A DNA stretch of 9,227 nt from JAAAOZ01 sp964496595 (lineage in GTDB: Bacteria; Chloroflexota; Anaerolineae; B4-G1; SLSP01): NCBI GenBank assembly GCA_964496595.1, contig CAZCAI010000171.1, positions 1 through 9,227 of the forward strand. The letters run 5' to 3'. The notes below the pieces were generated by a model, which saw only the letters and a program-made list of their open reading frames with translations, had not been told where the DNA came from and did not search any database. How positions within the stretch are numbered: position 1 is the stretch's first letter; every line of letters starts with the position of its first letter. Both the position numbers and the translations under genes were made by a program. Shown here piece by piece: positions 5,486-9,227 of this stretch.

Positions 5486-5943
5486 GGCAACCCCTCCATT
5501 TCGACTGTTTCTAATTCCACCGCCGCGAGATACCGCCCCGATACCCACCCGGTCACGGCCCACTCGCCGTGTTGGGTGACGCGATACCAGGCTGCGCCGG
5601 TCGCATCGGGGCTGGGCCCGCCGGTGACGGCCACATAGCTGCCTTCAGGGAGTGCTCCGACGACGGTTCCGCCGGGCGCGGCGCGCACCAGCAAGGGTAA
5701 GCCGCCGGTGCTGGAGACCCGGCGCACGTCGAGCGCCGGGGTCGGCGTGGGCGAGGCCAACGGCGAGTCTGGCAGGGACTGGCCCGGCACGACCACGACG
5801 ACCACGGTGGGGGCCGCATCAGCCAGCGGCTGATACGGCGCGCCGCCGGTCAACCGATCAAAGGCCATGAAGACGGCGGTCCCGCTGGCGGCGGCCAGCA
5901 CCAGGGCCACCAGCCCGATCCAAGCTGGAGCGTGTCGGTTCAT
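5482..5943 (-). CDS. Membrane-anchored SH3b-domain protein
   Basis: 153 aa. The N-terminus MNRHAPAWIG is followed by a signal anchor at about residues 8-27, a Pro/Thr/Val-rich linker (28-70, including a run of six Val at 47-52 and PTPTP), then a bacterial SH3-like domain at about 76-141: LLVRAAPGGTVVGALPEGSYVAVTG, AAWYRVTQHGEWAVTGWVSGRYL. The LxVRxxPG start and GWVSGRYL end are the hallmark of SH3b (SH3_3/SH3_4) domains, which often bind peptidoglycan or peptides outside the cytoplasmic membrane. The ATG at 5943 overlaps the tadA TGA as ATGA and its own stop overlaps the next start the same way, so it is locked into the pilus operon. SH3b proteins are not core Tad components. A cell-wall contact for the pilus base is a reasonable inference. 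Confidence 0.88.
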   Translation of the reverse strand: MNRHAPAWIGLVALVLAAASGTAVFMAFDRLTGGAPYQPLADAAPTVVVVVVPGQSLPDSPLASPTPTPALDVRRVSSTGGLPLLVRAAPGGTVVGALPEGSYVAVTGGPSPDATGAAWYRVTQHGEWAVTGWVSGRYLAAVELETVEMEGLP

Positions 5944-7280
5944 CGCGGTTGTAGGTATTGGCGCAGGTTGACCTGCTGCCCCGTGCGCTGGCGGATGCTC
6001 TCTTCCAGTGTGCTGGGATACATCCCCGTCCAGTGCAGACCGGCGCCGGTGTCCTCCCACAGCACGTTGACGGCGGGCCGGTCGCCTTCCATCTGGCGCG
6101 AGGGCAGCAACTCGGCCACCTGCCGCACCACGCGGCGACGTTGCCCGCCTTCGGTGATGCGCTCGATGTAGAGCACCAGGTCGAAGGCGTCCACCAGGTA
6201 GCGGGTGACCACGCCGGGGGCCATCCCCGAATCGGCCAGGTGCCACATCTGCACCACGCGGCTGGCGATCTCGTGGACGCCGTTGGCGTGCAGGGTGAGC
6301 ATCTGGCCGTCGTGGCCGGTGTTGGCGGCCATCAAGACCGATCGAATCTCGGCCCCGCGCGCTTCTCCGGTGACGATACGGTCGGGTCGCATCCGCAGGG
6401 CATTGATGATCAGGTCATCTAATGTGATGGGCCGTTGTCCCTCCTCGGTCTCTTCCGTGGTGACCATCGCGATCCAGTTATCGAGGGCGAGTTGCAACTC
6501 CGGCGTGTCCTCGACGGTGACCACGCGCTCGGCTGCGGGCAGGACGGCGCACAGGGCGTTGAGGGTATTGGTCTTGCCGGAGCCGGTGCCGCCCGCGACG
6601 ATCAGGTTCAGGCGACCCAGGACGCAGGTGCGCAGGAAGCCCGCCACGTCGGCGGTGAGCGTGCCCAGGGAGACCAGGTCATCCAAGGTGCGGGCCACCA
6701 GGCGGTGGCGGCGGATGGTGACGGCGACGGGCACGTTGTCCACCAGCGGTTCCATCACGGCGTTGAGGCGGCTGCCGTCGGGCATCTTGGCGTTGACGCG
6801 CGGATTGGAGCGGTCGAAGCGCCGTCCGTAGCGGGCCGCGATCCGGTCGACCAACTTCTGCACCTCGCGAGCGTTCTCAAAGCGCGCTCCCGCCCGGTAC
6901 ATCCCCTGTTCGGCGTCGTCGATCCAGATGACGTCAGGGCCGTTGATCATGATCTCCTCGACGGTGGCGGTGTCTAAGTAGGGGGTGATGACGCCGTAGC
7001 CGAAGATGTCGTAGTGCAGGCGCACGACTAGGGTTTCCACGGGGTCGCTGAAGGCGCGGCCCTGCTGCGCGGCCAAGGTCACCTGCTCTTCGACGAGGGC
7101 GTGCAGGGTGGCGGCGGCCTCGCGCTCGACGCTGGCGGTGGGCGCGCGGAGCGCTTCTAAGCTGAACTGCGCGGCCAGGCGCTCGCGGGCGGCGGCCAGT
7201 AGGCCGGTATAGGGATCGGGTTGCGCGGTGGTGGCCTGCGCGGCGATCCGTTGGGCAAAGACAGAACTAGTTGATTGCAT
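5940..7280 (-). CDS. tadA: TadA/CpaF-type secretion motor ATPase
   Basis: 446-aa VirB11/GspE-superfamily ATPase that powers Flp pilus assembly from the cytoplasmic face of the platform. The N-terminal domain (about 1-190) contains the CpaF signature regions EEIMINGPDVIWID and RVNAKMPDGSRLNAV. The C-terminal ATPase domain has Walker A GGTGSGKT (230-237), an Asp-box-like ERVVTVEDTPEL (251-262), Walker B region LRMRPDRIVTGEARG (295-309) and the His box TGHDGQMLTLHANG (321-334). All catalytic residues appear intact; the usual GEVRG reads GEARG. Length fits the family (about 400-480). The ATG at 7280 has AAGGAG at 7288-7293, 7 bases upstream. The stop overlaps the SH3b gene. It is separated from tadZ by a 129-base gap filled mostly by a repeat structure. 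Confidence 0.97.
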   Translation of the reverse strand: MQSTSSVFAQRIAAQATTAQPDPYTGLLAAARERLAAQFSLEALRAPTASVEREAAATLHALVEEQVTLAAQQGRAFSDPVETLVVRLHYDIFGYGVITPYLDTATVEEIMINGPDVIWIDDAEQGMYRAGARFENAREVQKLVDRIAARYGRRFDRSNPRVNAKMPDGSRLNAVMEPLVDNVPVAVTIRRHRLVARTLDDLVSLGTLTADVAGFLRTCVLGRLNLIVAGGTGSGKTNTLNALCAVLPAAERVVTVEDTPELQLALDNWIAMVTTEETEEGQRPITLDDLIINALRMRPDRIVTGEARGAEIRSVLMAANTGHDGQMLTLHANGVHEIASRVVQMWHLADSGMAPGVVTRYLVDAFDLVLYIERITEGGQRRRVVRQVAELLPSRQMEGDRPAVNVLWEDTGAGLHWTGMYPSTLEESIRQRTGQQVNLRQYLQPR

Positions 7281-7287
7281 TGGGAAT

Positions 7288-7293
7288 CTCCTT
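7288..7293 (-). promoter_or_regulatory. Ribosome binding site for tadA
   Basis: AAGGAG on the minus strand, 7 bases before the ATG at 7280. It lies just beyond the downstream edge of the heptad-repeat hairpin (ending at 7301), so it should be accessible even if the hairpin forms. Confidence 0.75.
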
Positions 7294-7300
7294 GTGAACT

Positions 7301-7408
7301 GGTTGGCTGGAAGCTGGTTGCTGGCTACTGGATGCTGGTTACTTGGAGCGGGATGAGGTGTTAGCCTCCGAGTAACCAGCTTCCAGCACGAGCTTCTAGC
7401 AACGAGCC
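7301..7408. repeat. Inverted element built from heptanucleotide repeats
   Basis: This nearly fills the 129-base tadZ-tadA gap. The left arm is a run of 7-mers on the plus strand: TGGAAGC (7308), TGGTTGC (7315), TGGCTAC (7322), TGGATGC (7329), TGGTTAC (7336), TTGGAGC (7343). The right arm, read on the minus strand from 7408, is made of related units (TAGAAGC, TGGAAGC, TGGTTAC, TCGGAGG). The inner stem is 15 bp with one mismatch (7334-7348 with 7366-7380) around a 17-base loop, and looser pairing continues outward. It resembles short tandemly repeated repetitive elements known from cyanobacteria. No T tract follows, so it is not a simple terminator. Confidence 0.75.
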
Positions 7409-7409
7409 G

Positions 7410-8789
7410 TTAGTTGTCGACGAAGACGCCGCGCACCTGCTGCCATAGGCCGGGGCCTTTGCGGCGTTCGACGGAGCGGAAGGCGGCAGCATCGCCATCG
7501 ATGCGCCCGCCCCGCGCGACCCACAGCTGGCCCAGGGGCGGGAAGAAGCGGGTGGCCATCGAGACGATGGCATCGGACGTGGGATTGGGCTTGTCCAGCA
7601 CGAAGGGCCGCCGCTGGTTGTTGGCGTGGGTGAAGGCCGCGTCGTAGGGCACTTGGCCGAACTTCTTCATCCCGATGGTGGTGATTAAATCCTTCATCTT
7701 AATCCCGGCCTCTGCGCTCCACTGGTTGATGACCAGCTCGAATTTGCCGATCCCCTCGCCAAAGCCTTGCTTGAGGCGCGGCACGGTCTGGGCCGTGGAG
7801 TGGATATCGGCCAGGTCGGGACGGACCACCGTGAGCACCAGGTCAGCGGCGTCCAGCGCAGCGAAATGCACGTCGTTGTTGATGTCCGGCCCCAGGTCCA
7901 ACACTACGAAGTCATATTGTTTGCGCGCGGTGGCGATGATGGCCCGGATCAGGGCGATGGTGCGCGCCGGGTCTTCGCGGAACAGCGGTTGGCCCGCCAG
8001 GTGCATCGCCGGAATCCCACCCAGGCAGTCCAGGTGCGAGGCCCGGCGGCTGCCCCAGGGCTGCACTTTGCCCGCCAAGATGTCCGGCGGACAACTGGCG
8101 CTCTGCTGGCGCAGGTACGCGGGCAGCAGCGCCGTGACCAAGGCGAACAGGTTGCCCTCCGGGTTGAGGCCCAGGCGCGGGATCAGCGCGCCGCGCGTCA
8201 TATCCAAGTCGGCCAGCAGCACGCGCCGCTTGCCCAGCACGCCTAGGGCGGCGGCTAAGTTGAGGGACAGGCTGGTCTTGCCCACGCCGCCGCCGGTGCC
8301 CCACAGGGCGATGACCATGCGTTGCCATCCGGCCTCGGCGACGGTGTGCAGCGTGGGGGTATCCAGGGGCACGTAGCTGCTGCTGGCCCGCTCGGCGCGC
8401 GCCTGGAGCACGGCTTCGGGGATCAGCTCCAGCAGGCGCCGCAGTTGGGCCGGATCCAGCGGTAGCGAGACGTGCCCCTTCATCCCCAAGTCCAGCAATT
8501 CGGTGGCGCGCGATTCCAGCGGGGGCAGCAGGCCGATGCTGGCGATGGGGCGGTCGTCGAAGTGCAGCAACTCGCTGACCAGGTCGGGCCGGAAGCCGGG
8601 CAACGTGGGGGAGAAGAGCACCACGTCGGCGTCCATCTCCGTCGCGTCGCGGTAGACGCCGGAGGCCGTGGTCGGCCCGGCGACGATCTGGAACTCCGGC
8701 ACGTCGGAGAGGGCGCGTTCGATGGCCTGGGCGTCCGTCCAGACGCGGGTGCCGATGACGATCTTGATGCGTTCGAGTTCGCTGCCCAT
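7410..8789 (-). CDS. tadZ: TadZ/CpaE-like MinD/ParA-family ATPase
   Basis: 459 aa from the ATG at 8789. The N-terminal 1-125 region has a receiver-like fold pattern (KIVIGTR, DADVVLFSPTLPGF, LGMKGHVSLPLDPAQLRRLL), but the phosphoacceptor Asp position is Ser60 and the conserved Lys before Pro110 is Leu109, so it is a degenerate receiver. The C-terminal MinD/ParA domain (about 156-415) has a P-loop GGGVGKT at 166-172, Walker A' LLADLDMTRG (191-200) and Walker B YDFVVLDLGPD (292-302). In MinD/ParA proteins the P-loop begins with a signature Lys (KGGxGKT); here that position is Gly166. TadZ/CpaE proteins are known for atypical P-loops and receiver domains and target the pilus machine to its site. 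One base separates this ATG from the CpaB-like stop. Frames extending upstream to 8966 only overlap that gene and are rejected. Confidence 0.93.
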   Translation of the reverse strand: MGSELERIKIVIGTRVWTDAQAIERALSDVPEFQIVAGPTTASGVYRDATEMDADVVLFSPTLPGFRPDLVSELLHFDDRPIASIGLLPPLESRATELLDLGMKGHVSLPLDPAQLRRLLELIPEAVLQARAERASSSYVPLDTPTLHTVAEAGWQRMVIALWGTGGGVGKTSLSLNLAAALGVLGKRRVLLADLDMTRGALIPRLGLNPEGNLFALVTALLPAYLRQQSASCPPDILAGKVQPWGSRRASHLDCLGGIPAMHLAGQPLFREDPARTIALIRAIIATARKQYDFVVLDLGPDINNDVHFAALDAADLVLTVVRPDLADIHSTAQTVPRLKQGFGEGIGKFELVINQWSAEAGIKMKDLITTIGMKKFGQVPYDAAFTHANNQRRPFVLDKPNPTSDAIVSMATRFFPPLGQLWVARGGRIDGDAAAFRSVERRKGPGLWQQVRGVFVDN

Positions 8790-8790
8790 G

Positions 8791-9227
8791 TTAGGGGGTG
8801 CCCTCGTTGCGCCCGGCCCAGAACGTGGCGTTGAAGTCCTCCCAGGCGAAGCCCGGCGTCTCCGGCAGCGCCTGCCCCGCGTCCACGGTCGCGCGCCACA
8901 GGGCGGGGCGCACGGCCAAGGACATCTTGCCGTTGAACACGGCCCAGTCCAAGCTCTCCGCAACATCCTCCGGGACCAGCACGTCCACGCTGACCACCGG
9001 GCCGTTGATGAAGGGCGGCGGCGCCTGCCCGTCGGTGGTCACCGCGCCGTACTGGGGATTGGCGATCTGCTCGCGGTTGACGCGCGCCACGATGGCCCCG
9101 GCCACGACGCGCTTGGTGACGGGCAGTTGCCGCGTCACGGTCACGGGGCGGGTGAGGGCGGCGTAGTCGGGCGGCGGTTCGGGCGTGGGCGGCGGCGGGA
9201 TGACGCCGGGCGGCAGGGTGGGTACGG
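8791..9227 (-). CDS. cpaB: CpaB/RcpC-like pilus assembly protein, C-terminus
   Basis: 144 residues are visible before the TAA at 8793-8791; the N-terminus lies beyond the window. From the window edge the protein reads a Pro-rich linker (GVIPPPPTPEPPPDY), then RPVTVTRQLPVTKRVVAGAIVARVNRE, and later VVSVDVLVPEDVAESLDWAVFNGKMSLAVRPA. This last block has the pattern of the conserved CpaB/RcpC C-terminal region (V-T-L-x-V-T-P-E-x-A ... G-x-L-x-L-A-L-R). The SAF domain expected nearer the N-terminus cannot be seen. CpaB/RcpC is a periplasmic or extracytoplasmic assembly factor that often sits next to the secretin gene. A GTG at 9144 is not the start because the open frame continues to the window edge. 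The stop lies one base before the tadZ ATG, consistent with an operon. Confidence 0.75.
   Translation of the reverse strand, partial: VPTLPPGVIPPPPTPEPPPDYAALTRPVTVTRQLPVTKRVVAGAIVARVNREQIANPQYGAVTTDGQAPPPFINGPVVSVDVLVPEDVAESLDWAVFNGKMSLAVRPALWRATVDAGQALPETPGFAWEDFNATFWAGRNEGTP

Noticed and set aside
5482..6246. A 254-codon frame for the SH3b gene
   Set aside because: The first 101 residues are an Arg/Gly/Pro-rich shadow of tadA; the ATG at 5943 precedes a clean signal anchor and overlaps the tadA stop.
7301..7408. A CRISPR-like array
   Set aside because: The units are 7 bases, contiguous, degenerate and inverted in the second arm, with no spacers.
7410..8966. A longer start for the TadZ-like gene at 8966
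   Set aside because: The extra 59 residues overlap the CpaB-like gene and are low complexity; the ATG at 8789 follows that gene's stop by one base and begins the receiver-like domain.

Overview
The window is GC-rich and carries one co-directional gene cluster. Every gene I can support lies on the minus strand, so transcription runs from high to low coordinates, and both ends of the cluster run off the window. The content is a tight adherence (Tad)/Flp type IVb pilus locus: a CpaB/RcpC-like C-terminus (8791-9227), a TadZ/CpaE-like ATPase (7410-8789), the TadA/CpaF motor ATPase (5940-7280), an accessory block (4863-5943), a TadV/CpaA prepilin peptidase (4139-4774), the TadB and TadC platform proteins (3162-4049, 2257-3165), the Flp pilin (1759-2043), three TadE/TadG-type minor pilins (1244-1681, 793-1227, 353-802) and the start of an unrecognised anchored protein (1-228).

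The accessory block is the least standard part. Between the motor ATPase and the peptidase lie a membrane-anchored SH3b protein (153 aa), a protein that looks like half of a T2SSF/TadB domain behind one membrane segment (170 aa by frame), and a 55-aa single-pass membrane protein with a strong ribosome binding site. The first two are joined to tadA and to each other by 4-base ATGA overlaps, so they belong to the pilus operon.

Working model: TadZ helps localise the machine at the membrane, TadA powers it, TadB/TadC form the inner-membrane platform, the peptidase processes Flp and the TadE/G-like subunits at their G|Q sites, and Flp polymerises into the filament. No secretin (RcpA/CpaC), RcpB or TadD is present in the window. 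Together with an SH3b domain placed to act outside the membrane, this suggests a cell envelope without a conventional outer membrane. High GC and the DE-x-GQ processing sites resemble Chloroflexota (possibly Anaerolineae or Ardenticatenia-like), but this taxonomic guess is inference, and other GC-rich monoderms are possible.

Noncoding structure is concentrated in a few gaps. A heptanucleotide-repeat inverted element fills most of the tadZ-tadA gap (7301-7408). A strong stem-loop follows flp (1706-1732). A terminator-like structure follows the last minor pilin (295-357). The 213-base tadC-flp gap holds a small hairpin on the tadC stop codon, a near-perfect anti-16S sequence and a possible 45-codon ORF. 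There is no gene-free stretch above 300 bases. I see no tRNA, rRNA, insertion sequence or CRISPR array.
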